Of a stretch of 7,729 bases of DNA, positions 1 through 6,580 are shown piece by piece. Each line of letters begins with the position of its first letter. The stretch's first letter is position 1. The notes beneath the pieces are model-generated. The model ran no database searches. It was not told the DNA's origin and saw only the letters and a list, made by a program, of their open reading frames with translations. The position numbers and the translations under genes are program-made. Source of the DNA: an uncultured Lachnospiraceae bacterium (GTDB lineage Bacteria; Bacillota; Clostridia; Lachnospirales; Lachnospiraceae); contig CABUBX010000105.1 of the NCBI GenBank assembly GCA_902489925.1, forward strand, positions 1-7,729. The letters are read 5' to 3'.

Positions 1-34
1 TTGGGCAATTTTGAGCTAACAGGCAGTACAATTT

Positions 35-3000
35 TCAAGTAGCACAACGAGTTAAGTTAGTGATATTAAGCTTTAAAATACCGTTAAGCAAGCTCAAACC
101 GTCAGAAGCAGCCGTTGCTCCCGCGTCAACTTTTCCGGCAAAGCCTCCGGCATGGGATTCACCCTTGACTTTTTCCAGACCATAAACTGCAAAAGCCTCC
201 GGACTCGTTTTGTTATCAACCTTACCGCTTTGCATTGCCCCTGCAAAACCTCCGGCAAGCTTTCCTTCCACCTGCGGATAATCTCCGTTGCCCATAAAAG
301 TTACCGTTGTATTTATATATTTTGGAATCAAATATGGCACTGCATTTAACAAGGAATCGACTTTTATAATATCCGGAAATGGCTTTAGGCTTCCATCTGT
401 ATTCTTATCAGCCAGTCCTGCCAGTCCTCCGGTATGAGAACGGCCGATAAATCCGCCCGCATAACTTGCCTTTGTTTCATCATGTTTTGCGACAACAGAT
501 TTTACATTTTCCACATGGGATGCTTTAACAACGGAAGCAACCGATTCTCCTATAAAACCTCCGGCTATAAAATCTTCTCCGTCTGTCAGCACTGCTGTTC
601 CGTCAGAAAGAACCGTCAATCCGTTTTTAGCGCCGAATATTTTACAATTATTGATTGTAACGTAAACACCGTTTGCCAACGATAACACATTATTGAGCTT
701 TACAAGCCCGAGTACATTCAAGCCACCGGCTGAAGCAAGGCTCGACGCTCCTGTTCTTCCGGCAAAGCCGCCCGAATAGTTGCCGGCCTGAATCTTATCA
801 ATACCTCTTATTTCTACAGTTTCGGCTGTTCCGCCAAGCATCAGACCACAAGCTCCGGCAGCATATTTTTCTGTAGCCGTCACTGTCCAATTTGTTCCAT
901 CAACAAAAATCTGTGATAACTTAAACGGTATAAACTCTCCGATTCCAATTGTTTGATTCAAAAGACCAATAACGTCTGCTGTCACAACACTTCCGGCAAC
1001 ACCTCCGGCATATCTAGTTGCTTTAACCTCATATAGCCCGGTAATTTTCCCACCGAAAGTAATTCCTTCATCTGCTTTATCCGTAATCTTTACGCCATCG
1101 CCCTGACCGATCATACCCCCGGCATAGTCCTCTGTGCTTTCAACAGTAAGCCCGGCTTTATCTCCCTGTACAACGCATCCATGAATTTCTGACGGTATCA
1201 CACCCGCTAAAGTTAGAAGTGTAGTTTTTAAACTGTCCTTACCACTTGCCAGGACTTCTTTCAAAAGCTTAGAAACTGATTCAACTATGGTCGGCCGATT
1301 CACATTATTGCCGCCAAGTGTTGTACCAAAGCCTATCGTTGCTCTCCCGGAAAAGCCTCCGGCATATTTACATGCCTTAACCTTTAAAATTCCATTGACC
1401 GACGATTGGCTGCTGATACTATTGGCCATAGCGCCATTAAAACCGCCCGCATATAAATTAGCCGCATTAATCACAAGGCTCTGACCTTCTACTTTGCATC
1501 TTTCCTGACATGATTTTGCATCAAGATCATACAACGTAACACCTACACTGTTTAAAAGACCTTTGATAACACCATCAGTCTCCAAACCTGCAAAGCCACC
1601 GGCACCATTTTGTGCCTGCACCGATGTCAACCCAGAAACAGAAGAATCTGAAATATTTGTTCCTGTCTGGATTCCGACAAAACCGCCATTGTAATCCTGC
1701 GTTGCATTGCCGATCACACCATTCTTTAATGTCACATGACAATTTGCGATTACAGGCTTATAATATCCTATCGGGATCAGCTGGTCTAAGCTGAGATCAT
1801 TTTTTAATAATATAGTTATCAAGTCCCCAAGTCCGACGGCCGGCACGATATTTAAAAGTATCGATAACGCTTTAATAGCCACCTTCAATATTTTCGATAG
1901 TCCATCGTATTTTTCTACACCATCAGTAAATCCGACAAAGCCTCCTGAAAGCCCCCGTGCACTGGTGACAGAAGCCTGAGTAACAGTACAGTTTTCTACG
2001 CGAACATCACCGACGATTCTACCTGCAAAACTTCCTGTTGCAAATAAATCCGGACTTTCCTGCTTTAATGTAAGAAGATCATGAATAACCTGTCCTAATT
2101 TCAAATCACCGATAATTGGTAAATCAAGGAGACCTTCAAGCAATCCGCCTAATACTCCGAGAAGCCCTTCTACAATAGAATCAACATTTCCATCCACCTG
2201 ATCGGAAACATTATTCACACTCACCTCATCCAAATGAATATTCTTTACCACAACTGTCCCCGCAGAATGAAGCGTATCCTCATCCAGTTTATTGGAAATC
2301 GTTCCGAAAAATCCAATGCCGCTTGTAGTCTCCATGTTCAAAAGCCCTGTCTGCTCAACATGAATATTTTTAATTGTAGGTTGTCGATCAGCCTGCATAT
2401 TCAGGCGTCCTTCTATCTTTCCTGAAAAATGAAGCGGTTCCCAAGGGGTGTCCTTTTTATCCGAATGTATACCATTTGCACTCAAATCTATATCACGGAA
2501 TATGATATAATTGGCATCAGCTGTATATTTTAGTCCTCCATACAGACGCGCCAGTTCATCTTTTCCCATCGTTTTATAATCCGGAAGACCCTCGGCATTT
2601 ACACCACAAAGTTTATTTTCTCCTCCCACAAGATTGCCCACGATGCCACCTAAACCCTCCAGCAGCGATCCTAAAAGTCCCGGATTTGAAACATCCAACC
2701 CGGCCAGATCATTAATTTTGCCTGGGTGGTGTTTATAGTAAGTGTATTCATTACCCTTTATTTTATCCATAACTTCCCTTGGGGGGATTAGACCATCCCA
2801 ATGTGTCGTTGCACTCTGTTTTGCAACAGTTTGCAATCCAAGATCGGCATCTCCCGGATAATACGGAATATAATAAGGGTCCACCAAGGCACTTCCTATG
2901 ACACTTGGTTTGTGAAAAATATATAATCTTGGTGTCACGAATATATCCTTACCAATCGCTCTAAGCTGAGTCTCATTTCCAATTAATATATAGGTTTCAC

Positions 3001-3943
3001 CTGCAATATCATATGTCAGCTGCCCCGGCTGACTTCTTCCGGATGCCTCTTCTCCTTCCAGCCACTGAACACCGGGTACAACTGTCTCGGCTAAAAGCTC
3101 AGGCATCTGTTCTGTAAAAGACGGGCTTAATACATAATGATGCGTCTTACTGTAGGTTAGATATTCCTGCGCTTCCGCCTGACTTTTGTCTGTCGATGTC
3201 CCATCTTTATACAAAAGTTGTCCCACACCGACTTTTTCAGGAATCATATCATTTGACATGATTGGTTCCTTGGCAGAATTATCTGAGGCAACTAATTGCA
3301 GCTGATAATTATTGTAAATATAAACCGTATCTGTTTCCTGATTATATAAAACATCATCTTCAACAGGAGTTCCTGTAAAACTTCCGGTAAATCCTTCCGG
3401 CAAAGTCCATATATTTTCCGAAGATAAAGCAATTTCATTCATCAGCCTGTAGCTGGCATCCGCCGAATAAGTAATGGTTTTTCCTTCACTTACAAGCTCT
3501 GTACCTACACCAAACTGCGTTTCCTGCATATCGGATGACCGAACCGGTTCTCCTGTACCGATTGCCTGAAGCTGACGGAGATTATAGATTTTTATAATTC
3601 CGTTTTCATAAAGATCCGCACTGATTTGCTGTTCTTCCTGAAAAACCGACTCTGTCTCTTCTTGATATGCTGATTCTGTATCGCTTTCAAATAATGACTG
3701 ATCCGAATACTGCACATCTGTTTCGGATAAATCATCTTTCGCCGTCTCATTCACGGTTTCTAACAGTTCCGCATACTCTGCAGCCAATTGCTCTTTTGTC
3801 TCATTTTCCGAGGGTTCAATAATTTCCCGAGCCGAAACTGTCAATGACTGAAAAGAAACCGTAAAAGCTAACACCCATGCAATGATTATTTTCCATGTTC
3901 TCCATTTCAATAATCCTTTATTTTTCTTATCCTTGACGTTCAC
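35..3943 (-). CDS. Giant secreted surface protein with GLUG-like repeats (C-terminus apparently lost)
   Basis: Seen: 1302 codons from a GTG start. Residues 1-38 form a signal peptide (Lys/Arg-rich n-region, hydrophobic core about 18-36, likely cleavage after VSA). Residues 41-112 are rich in Glu, Asp, Ser and Thr, like a stalk. Related modules with a QLxAIG-type core begin near 119, 209 and 318. Residues 480-550 look like the entry strand of a GLUG domain (DIDLS, W-E-P-L-H-F-S-G). At least 13 GGFxG-type motifs follow, at 667, 753, 782, 833, 862, 942, 980, 1029 (degenerate AGACG), 1058, 1128, 1163, 1231 and 1266, with NC-x-V strands between some of them. Known: GLUG repeats occur in large adhesin-like or cell-surface proteins of gut bacteria. 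Inferred: an exported surface or adhesion protein. Odd: no LPxTG, SLH, choline-binding or membrane anchor before the stop, and the last repeat is cut off in mid-unit. The start overlaps the Rrf2 gene by 17 bp, suggesting coupled expression. The exact ligand is unknown. Confidence 0.85.
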   Translation of the reverse strand: MNVKDKKNKGLLKWRTWKIIIAWVLAFTVSFQSLTVSAREIIEPSENETKEQLAAEYAELLETVNETAKDDLSETDVQYSDQSLFESDTESAYQEETESVFQEEQQISADLYENGIIKIYNLRQLQAIGTGEPVRSSDMQETQFGVGTELVSEGKTITYSADASYRLMNEIALSSENIWTLPEGFTGSFTGTPVEDDVLYNQETDTVYIYNNYQLQLVASDNSAKEPIMSNDMIPEKVGVGQLLYKDGTSTDKSQAEAQEYLTYSKTHHYVLSPSFTEQMPELLAETVVPGVQWLEGEEASGRSQPGQLTYDIAGETYILIGNETQLRAIGKDIFVTPRLYIFHKPSVIGSALVDPYYIPYYPGDADLGLQTVAKQSATTHWDGLIPPREVMDKIKGNEYTYYKHHPGKINDLAGLDVSNPGLLGSLLEGLGGIVGNLVGGENKLCGVNAEGLPDYKTMGKDELARLYGGLKYTADANYIIFRDIDLSANGIHSDKKDTPWEPLHFSGKIEGRLNMQADRQPTIKNIHVEQTGLLNMETTSGIGFFGTISNKLDEDTLHSAGTVVVKNIHLDEVSVNNVSDQVDGNVDSIVEGLLGVLGGLLEGLLDLPIIGDLKLGQVIHDLLTLKQESPDLFATGSFAGRIVGDVRVENCTVTQASVTSARGLSGGFVGFTDGVEKYDGLSKILKVAIKALSILLNIVPAVGLGDLITILLKNDLSLDQLIPIGYYKPVIANCHVTLKNGVIGNATQDYNGGFVGIQTGTNISDSSVSGLTSVQAQNGAGGFAGLETDGVIKGLLNSVGVTLYDLDAKSCQERCKVEGQSLVINAANLYAGGFNGAMANSISSQSSVNGILKVKACKYAGGFSGRATIGFGTTLGGNNVNRPTIVESVSKLLKEVLASGKDSLKTTLLTLAGVIPSEIHGCVVQGDKAGLTVESTEDYAGGMIGQGDGVKITDKADEGITFGGKITGLYEVKATRYAGGVAGSVVTADVIGLLNQTIGIGEFIPFKLSQIFVDGTNWTVTATEKYAAGACGLMLGGTAETVEIRGIDKIQAGNYSGGFAGRTGASSLASAGGLNVLGLVKLNNVLSLANGVYVTINNCKIFGAKNGLTVLSDGTAVLTDGEDFIAGGFIGESVASVVKASHVENVKSVVAKHDETKASYAGGFIGRSHTGGLAGLADKNTDGSLKPFPDIIKVDSLLNAVPYLIPKYINTTVTFMGNGDYPQVEGKLAGGFAGAMQSGKVDNKTSPEAFAVYGLEKVKGESHAGGFAGKVDAGATAASDGLSLLNGILKLNITNLTRCAT

Positions 3944-4358
3944 AATTTCTGTCCCCCTCCTGTTCCAAAATCTCTTTTAATGAAATGCTGAAAAACTTTG
4001 TTTCTAATTTTTTCTGAATCTTCGCATAATATCTGCGTACCGCACAATAGTCAACGGCTCTCCTGCTGCAAAGAGCATCCTCCTCCAGGCATCGATTTAT
4101 TTTTGTTGTATTCTCCATAATTCGTATAACATCACCCAATGTAATATCGCTTAATGTTTTGTTCAGCCGATAGCCTCCACGGGCACCCAAATCAGCAGAA
4201 ATATATTCTGCTTTTTTTAGTTTCGAAAGCACCTTTTCCAAGTAGCCCTTTGGAATTCCCATTTCACTGGATATTTCCGTAGCCGATGCACGTTTTTTAC
4301 ATTGTCCTAGATACAACACAATTCTGATTGCATAATCTGTTGTCACATTAAGCTGCAT
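3927..4358 (-). CDS. Rrf2-family transcriptional regulator, probable iron-sulfur sensor
   Basis: Seen: 143 residues from the ATG at 4358, starting MQLNVTTDYAIRIVLYL, the usual Rrf2 N-terminus. A winged helix-turn-helix spans about residues 25-63 (ATEISSEMGIPKGYLEKVL, then the wing signature GARGGY at 58-63), followed by the long dimerisation helix. Cysteines 90, 97 and 105 (C-x6-C-x7-C) sit where IscR and NsrR bind an Fe-S cluster; Cys20 and Cys139 are extra. Known: Rrf2 proteins with this triad sense Fe-S status, nitric oxide, oxygen or redox change, and often autoregulate. The length is typical. The reading frame is open 29 codons further upstream to an ATG at 4445, but that stretch lacks a Shine-Dalgarno and contains the terminator-like hairpin, so the shorter start is chosen. 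Its stop lies inside the surface-protein gene. Inferred target: its own promoter and hence the surface protein. IscR versus NsrR versus cysteine-responsive type cannot be decided. Confidence 0.9.
   Translation of the reverse strand: MQLNVTTDYAIRIVLYLGQCKKRASATEISSEMGIPKGYLEKVLSKLKKAEYISADLGARGGYRLNKTLSDITLGDVIRIMENTTKINRCLEEDALCSRRAVDYCAVRRYYAKIQKKLETKFFSISLKEILEQEGDRNCERQG
3956..3961 (-). promoter_or_regulatory. Ribosome binding site of the surface-protein gene
   Basis: AGGAGG, extended by three more G, lies inside the last codons of the Rrf2 gene, 12 nt before the GTG at 3943. The spacing is a little long if measured from AGGAGG and normal if the following G run pairs. It supports the GTG start, for which there is no nearby ATG alternative, and points to translational coupling with the upstream gene. 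Confidence 0.65.
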
Positions 4359-4364
4359 AATCTC

Positions 4365-4370
4365 CCTCCT
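4365..4370 (-). promoter_or_regulatory. Ribosome binding site fixing the Rrf2 start
   Basis: AGGAGG (followed by GAG) stands 6 nt before the ATG at 4358. The upstream in-frame ATG at 4445 has no comparable site. Together with the conserved MQLN start of Rrf2 proteins this decides the gene start. Confidence 0.9.
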
Positions 4371-4387
4371 AAACCCTTTATGCAAAT

Positions 4388-4421
4388 AAAAAAGCAGCTT
4401 TCCTGTGAAAGGAACCGCTGC
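4388..4421 (-). terminator. Terminator-like hairpin in the Rrf2 leader (attenuator candidate)
   Basis: On the minus strand GCAGC (4417-4421) pairs with GCTGC (4394-4398). After a 2x1 internal loop TTCC (4411-4414) pairs with GGAA (4400-4403) around a 7-nt loop. Six T (4388-4393) follow at once. This is the form of an intrinsic terminator, but it sits downstream of the candidate promoters and only 30 nt before the Rrf2 start codon. It could be a transcription attenuator for the rrf2-surface protein operon, or the end of a short leader RNA. I see no obvious alternative antiterminator pairing. Confidence 0.6.
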
Positions 4422-4474
4422 ATCATACTTTTCATAATTCTTCATAACATCGCTTTTGAGTGATCTTCCAACAT

Positions 4475-4501
4475 TATAATACCTACCGGGTGGGTATTAT
4501 A
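4475..4501. promoter_or_regulatory. 27-bp palindrome, probable Rrf2 operator
   Basis: Perfect 9-bp arms TATAATACC (4475-4483) and GGTATTATA (4493-4501) flank a core whose ACC-G-GGT (4485-4491) is also symmetric. In all 12 of 13 base pairs match around a centre at 4488, the only mismatch being T4484/G4492. Rrf2 dimers bind dyads of about 25-27 bp, commonly in their own promoters. Here the palindrome covers two minus-strand TATAAT boxes upstream of the Rrf2 gene. Autoregulation is inferred; the sequence is not a clear match to the E. coli IscR type 1 or type 2 consensus as I know them. Confidence 0.75.
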
Positions 4502-4524
4502 TTTTTCTATATAACAAATGCCCA
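4496..4524 (-). promoter_or_regulatory. Candidate promoter of rrf2 and the surface-protein gene
   Basis: A -35 box TGGGCA (4519-4524, 4 of 6 to TTGACA), a 17-bp spacer and a perfect -10 box TATAAT (4496-4501). The -10 lies in the first arm of the palindrome, so a bound repressor would block it. A second perfect TATAAT (4473-4478) sits at the other end of the palindrome but has no good -35. Confidence 0.5.
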
Positions 4525-4545
4525 CATAATTTCTTATGCAGGCAT
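4518..4545. repeat. Second dyad upstream of the Rrf2 promoter
   Basis: ATGCC (4518-4522) and GGCAT (4541-4545) flank ATAA (4526-4529) and TTAT (4534-4537) around TTTC. Ten of 12 pairs match. It overlaps the candidate -35 box. It may be a second protein site or, if transcribed from the upstream promoter candidate, an RNA hairpin. The function is unknown. Between it and the GH13 stop I see only the hairpin and promoter candidate listed here. Confidence 0.35.
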
Positions 4546-4600
4546 CTGGAAAGTATCGATTGCTAAATTCTCTCTCATGCTTTATCTAATTTCAAAGAGC

Positions 4601-4629
4601 ATTATACCTCCCTATGAAAAATTTTGCAA
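4601..4629 (-). promoter_or_regulatory. Alternative upstream promoter candidate
   Basis: TTGCAA (4624-4629, 4 of 6), a 17-bp spacer and TATAAT (4601-4606) on the minus strand. It would give a leader of more than 200 nt passing through the palindrome and the terminator-like hairpin. Weak evidence; the -35 also overlaps the small hairpin that follows the GH13 gene. Confidence 0.3.
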
Positions 4630-4641
4630 CCCCTATTTGCA
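4617..4641 (-). terminator. Weak hairpin after the GH13 gene
   Basis: On the minus strand TGCAA (4637-4641) pairs with TTGCA (4625-4629) over a 7-nt loop; AAA and then five T (4617-4621) follow, about 50 nt after the GH13 stop. The stem is only 5 bp and AT-containing, so termination would be inefficient. Read-through from the GH13 gene towards rrf2 is possible. Confidence 0.25.
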
Positions 4642-4691
4642 TTTATTTGACAGATAATTTATTTTTTCAACAGCTAAATGACATTAAATTC

Positions 4692-6482
4692 TTATTCAAG
4701 CCATAAATATTCGTAAGGTTCAAGGGTGATTTTATCTAAAAGCTCATAGTCCTTTCCGGTCAGCAAATCCTGAAGCTTTACCGGCAAACCAAACCAATTA
4801 ATTTCAGAAGTATTCACACTTTGTTGCCTTTCAGTAAAGTTTGCAAGAACAAGCAGCTTATCTTCCCGATGAAATGCAAAGACCCCATGCTGACTCAGTT
4901 CAATTGGCATAGATTTTACGTTTGAAGCAAAGCTGGCATTATTCTTTCTAATCGCAATCATCTTTTTTAGGCTCTCAAAAATCATGCCCTCAACCGTTGA
5001 AAAATCATTGCGGCGTTTTGCCTTTTCCCAGTCCATGGCACCTCTGTGAAGCCATCTGGAGTCTTTCATCTCCTCGGGATTATTTTTATACTCATAGTTA
5101 TTTTGTGTACCGATTTCATCACCGCTGTATAAGAGAGGAATACCGGTATAAGCAATAATGATACTGTGAAGCAGCAAAATACGGCGCAGTGCCAAGTTCA
5201 TTTCCTGAAGGCTCTTTGTCTCGAAGGCTTTTTCAAGACCACACATCGAAGCCAATGTCCCACTGTTTCTCGCATCCAGTGTAACAGGATTAAATTCATA
5301 CAGCTCTCCCCTTGAAAAGCTTCCCGGATATTTTCCTTCCATAAATTCAATCATAAACTGCTTATGTAAAAATGGGTCAAGACCAAGTGTTTTTAAAATA
5401 TCCTCCTCAAATCCCCAGCCAATATCATCGTGACACCGGGCATAGTTTATCCACACACCGTCCTGTGGCGTACCGTAGTCTTTAAGCATCGACTTTGTCA
5501 TCAGACGCACGTCCTTTGTGGCAAGACTGTTCCAAAGCAGCACCATCATCGAAGCATTGTACATGATATGACATTCCTTCTTGTCACCTGTACCGAAATA
5601 TTTGACAATTTCATGAGGCTCAACAATCGCTTCTCCAAGGAAAATAACACTTGGGCAGACCTTCTTTATAATCATCTGCATCATACCGATAAGGGTATGC
5701 ACCTGCGGCAGATTCATGCAATTTGTATGCAGCTGCTTCCACATATACGGAATCGCATCCAAACGAAATATGTCTATTCCTTTATTTGCCAAAGTCAAAA
5801 GCACCTCAACGATTTTGTTGAATACCTTCGGGTTGGCATAGTTCAAATCCCACTGAAACTCATAAAATCTTGTCATGACATATTTTCCGATTTCAGGATA
5901 GTATGTAAAATTCCCCGGCGCAACACCCGGGAATATTTCTGTCATCGTTTTTTCGTATTCTCTCGGAATTGTGTCATCATCGTACATAAAGTACATATTT
6001 TCATAGCCCGGCACATGATTGATACAATTTTGCGCCCATTGATGTTCTTTCGCCGTATGATTCAAGACAAAATCAATACATGTGCGAATGCCTCTTTCGC
6101 GCAGCAGACTGATGACACGCTCTAGCCGTTTCATCGTTCCGAACTTTTTATCGACTGCCAAATAATCAGAAACCGCATAACCGCCGTCATTCTCCCCGTC
6201 CCTGCTTTTTAAAAGCGGCATAAAATGCACATAAGTAATCCCCAGCTCACACAAATAGTCAATATGCTTTTCAAATCCTTCCAGATTCTTAGCAAACTTA
6301 TCAATGTACAGCATCATCCCGACCATCTTTTGGGACATGTACCACCCGTTTCCAAGCGCATCTGACGCTTTCAAATGCAAAGGGCGCTCTTTTTGTGCCT
6401 TTGCAATAATTGACTGTAATTCCTCGTACCTTTCAGTATCCTTGCCATAAAGGCTTTCGTAATCGGCTTTTAGCATATCCAT
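4692..6482 (-). CDS. GH13 amylosucrase / sucrose hydrolase-type enzyme
   Basis: Seen: 596 residues, no signal peptide, so cytoplasmic. A (beta/alpha)8 GH13 barrel starts near residue 52 (QKMVGMMLYIDKFAKNL). Key residues: Asp99 (DGGYAV), His142 (NHT), Arg240 and nucleophile Asp242 (FRLDA), acid/base Glu284 (LGEAI), His351-Asp352 (CHDDIGW) and Arg476 (DSRWLHR). The C-terminal beta domain ends EPYEYLWLE. Known: Asp99 and Arg476 match the Asp-Arg salt bridge that closes the sucrose pocket in Neisseria amylosucrase (D144/R509 by memory), which favours sucrose as substrate. Reactions: glucan synthesis from sucrose with fructose release, or plain hydrolysis. Odd: the N-terminal helical domain is about 45 residues shorter than in amylosucrase, and the position of Arg226, which affects product length, is Thr181. 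Product type is therefore uncertain. AAGGAG lies 8 nt before the start. An operator-flanked promoter and a LacI gene lie directly upstream. Confidence 0.88.
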   Translation of the reverse strand: MDMLKADYESLYGKDTERYEELQSIIAKAQKERPLHLKASDALGNGWYMSQKMVGMMLYIDKFAKNLEGFEKHIDYLCELGITYVHFMPLLKSRDGENDGGYAVSDYLAVDKKFGTMKRLERVISLLRERGIRTCIDFVLNHTAKEHQWAQNCINHVPGYENMYFMYDDDTIPREYEKTMTEIFPGVAPGNFTYYPEIGKYVMTRFYEFQWDLNYANPKVFNKIVEVLLTLANKGIDIFRLDAIPYMWKQLHTNCMNLPQVHTLIGMMQMIIKKVCPSVIFLGEAIVEPHEIVKYFGTGDKKECHIMYNASMMVLLWNSLATKDVRLMTKSMLKDYGTPQDGVWINYARCHDDIGWGFEEDILKTLGLDPFLHKQFMIEFMEGKYPGSFSRGELYEFNPVTLDARNSGTLASMCGLEKAFETKSLQEMNLALRRILLLHSIIIAYTGIPLLYSGDEIGTQNNYEYKNNPEEMKDSRWLHRGAMDWEKAKRRNDFSTVEGMIFESLKKMIAIRKNNASFASNVKSMPIELSQHGVFAFHREDKLLVLANFTERQQSVNTSEINWFGLPVKLQDLLTGKDYELLDKITLEPYEYLWLE

Positions 6483-6490
6483 CGTTATTT

Positions 6491-6496
6491 CTCCTT
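6491..6496 (-). promoter_or_regulatory. Ribosome binding site of the GH13 gene
   Basis: AAGGAG lies 8 nt before the ATG at 6482. A second in-frame ATG two codons further in would have a spacing of 14 nt, so the first is preferred. Confidence 0.8.
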
Positions 6497-6509
6497 CTCT
6501 CTGCTTTTA

Positions 6510-6525
6510 TGTAATCCGGTTTGCA
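6510..6525. promoter_or_regulatory. LacI-type operator O1 (downstream of the start site)
   Basis: TGTAATCCGGTTTGCA is a 16-bp dyad with the central CCGG common to many LacI-family operators; 14 of 16 bases fit the symmetric form TGCAAACCGGTTTGCA. It lies at about +10 to +25 of the GH13 promoter, where a bound repressor would block early elongation. Its right half and flank are repeated exactly in O2. Confidence 0.75.
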
Positions 6526-6533
6526 TATATTTG
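6517..6533. repeat. 17-bp direct repeat, copy 1
   Basis: CGGTTTGCATATATTTG is identical to the copy at 6572-6588. It contains the right half of operator O1 and eight further bases (TATATTTG) outside the 16-bp dyad. Confidence 0.9.
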
Positions 6534-6541
6534 ATACTGCC

Positions 6542-6570
6542 ACTATAGCGCAATAAAAAAAATATGTCAA
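6542..6570 (-). promoter_or_regulatory. Strong sigma-A promoter of the GH13 gene
   Basis: Minus strand: consensus -35 TTGACA (6565-6570), a T-rich 17-bp spacer, and -10 TATAGT (6542-6547, 5 of 6). Transcription should start near 6535, giving a leader of about 53 nt. The -35 is fully covered by operator O2, and O1 follows the start site. Confidence 0.88.
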
Positions 6571-6580
6571 GCGGTTTGCA
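6565..6580. promoter_or_regulatory. LacI-type operator O2 (over the -35 box)
   Basis: TGTCAAGCGGTTTGCA fits the symmetric form TGCAAACCGGTTTGCA at 13 of 16 bases and has the central CG. Its left half is the -35 box itself. Its centre is exactly 55 bp from that of O1, about five helical turns, so one repressor tetramer or two dimers could act together. Confidence 0.65.

Noticed and set aside
69..2045. Tandem DNA repeats or CRISPR-like array from the recurring CCTCCGGC words
   Set aside because: The words are the codons of the GGFxG protein motif at irregular spacing, with diverged sequence between; no constant repeat-spacer pattern is present.
4359..4445. 29-residue N-terminal extension of the Rrf2 protein from the ATG at 4445
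   Set aside because: No Shine-Dalgarno before that ATG, the stretch encodes the terminator-like hairpin, and Rrf2 proteins begin at the MQLNVTTDYA position, which has AGGAGG 6 nt upstream.
4388..4500. T-box or other known riboswitch in the Rrf2 leader
   Set aside because: No T-box AGGGTGGNACCGCG-like element, no specifier stem and too little leader length; only the terminal hairpin is visible.
4534..4602. Tiny frames MLFEIR (4582-4602) and MRENLAIDTFQMPA (4534-4578) on the minus strand
   Set aside because: The first follows a GGAGG but has only six codons; the second has no ribosome binding site. Neither shows a codon run typical of a leader peptide.
5430..6125. 231-codon open frame on the plus strand
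   Set aside because: It lies wholly antisense to the well-conserved GH13 gene, has no recognisable domain, and is His/Cys/Arg-rich as expected for a shadow frame.
6510..6525. CcpA cre site
   Set aside because: A cre site has TG and CA separated by 10 bases; here the separation is 12 with a CCGG centre, which fits the neighbouring LacI-family repressor better.
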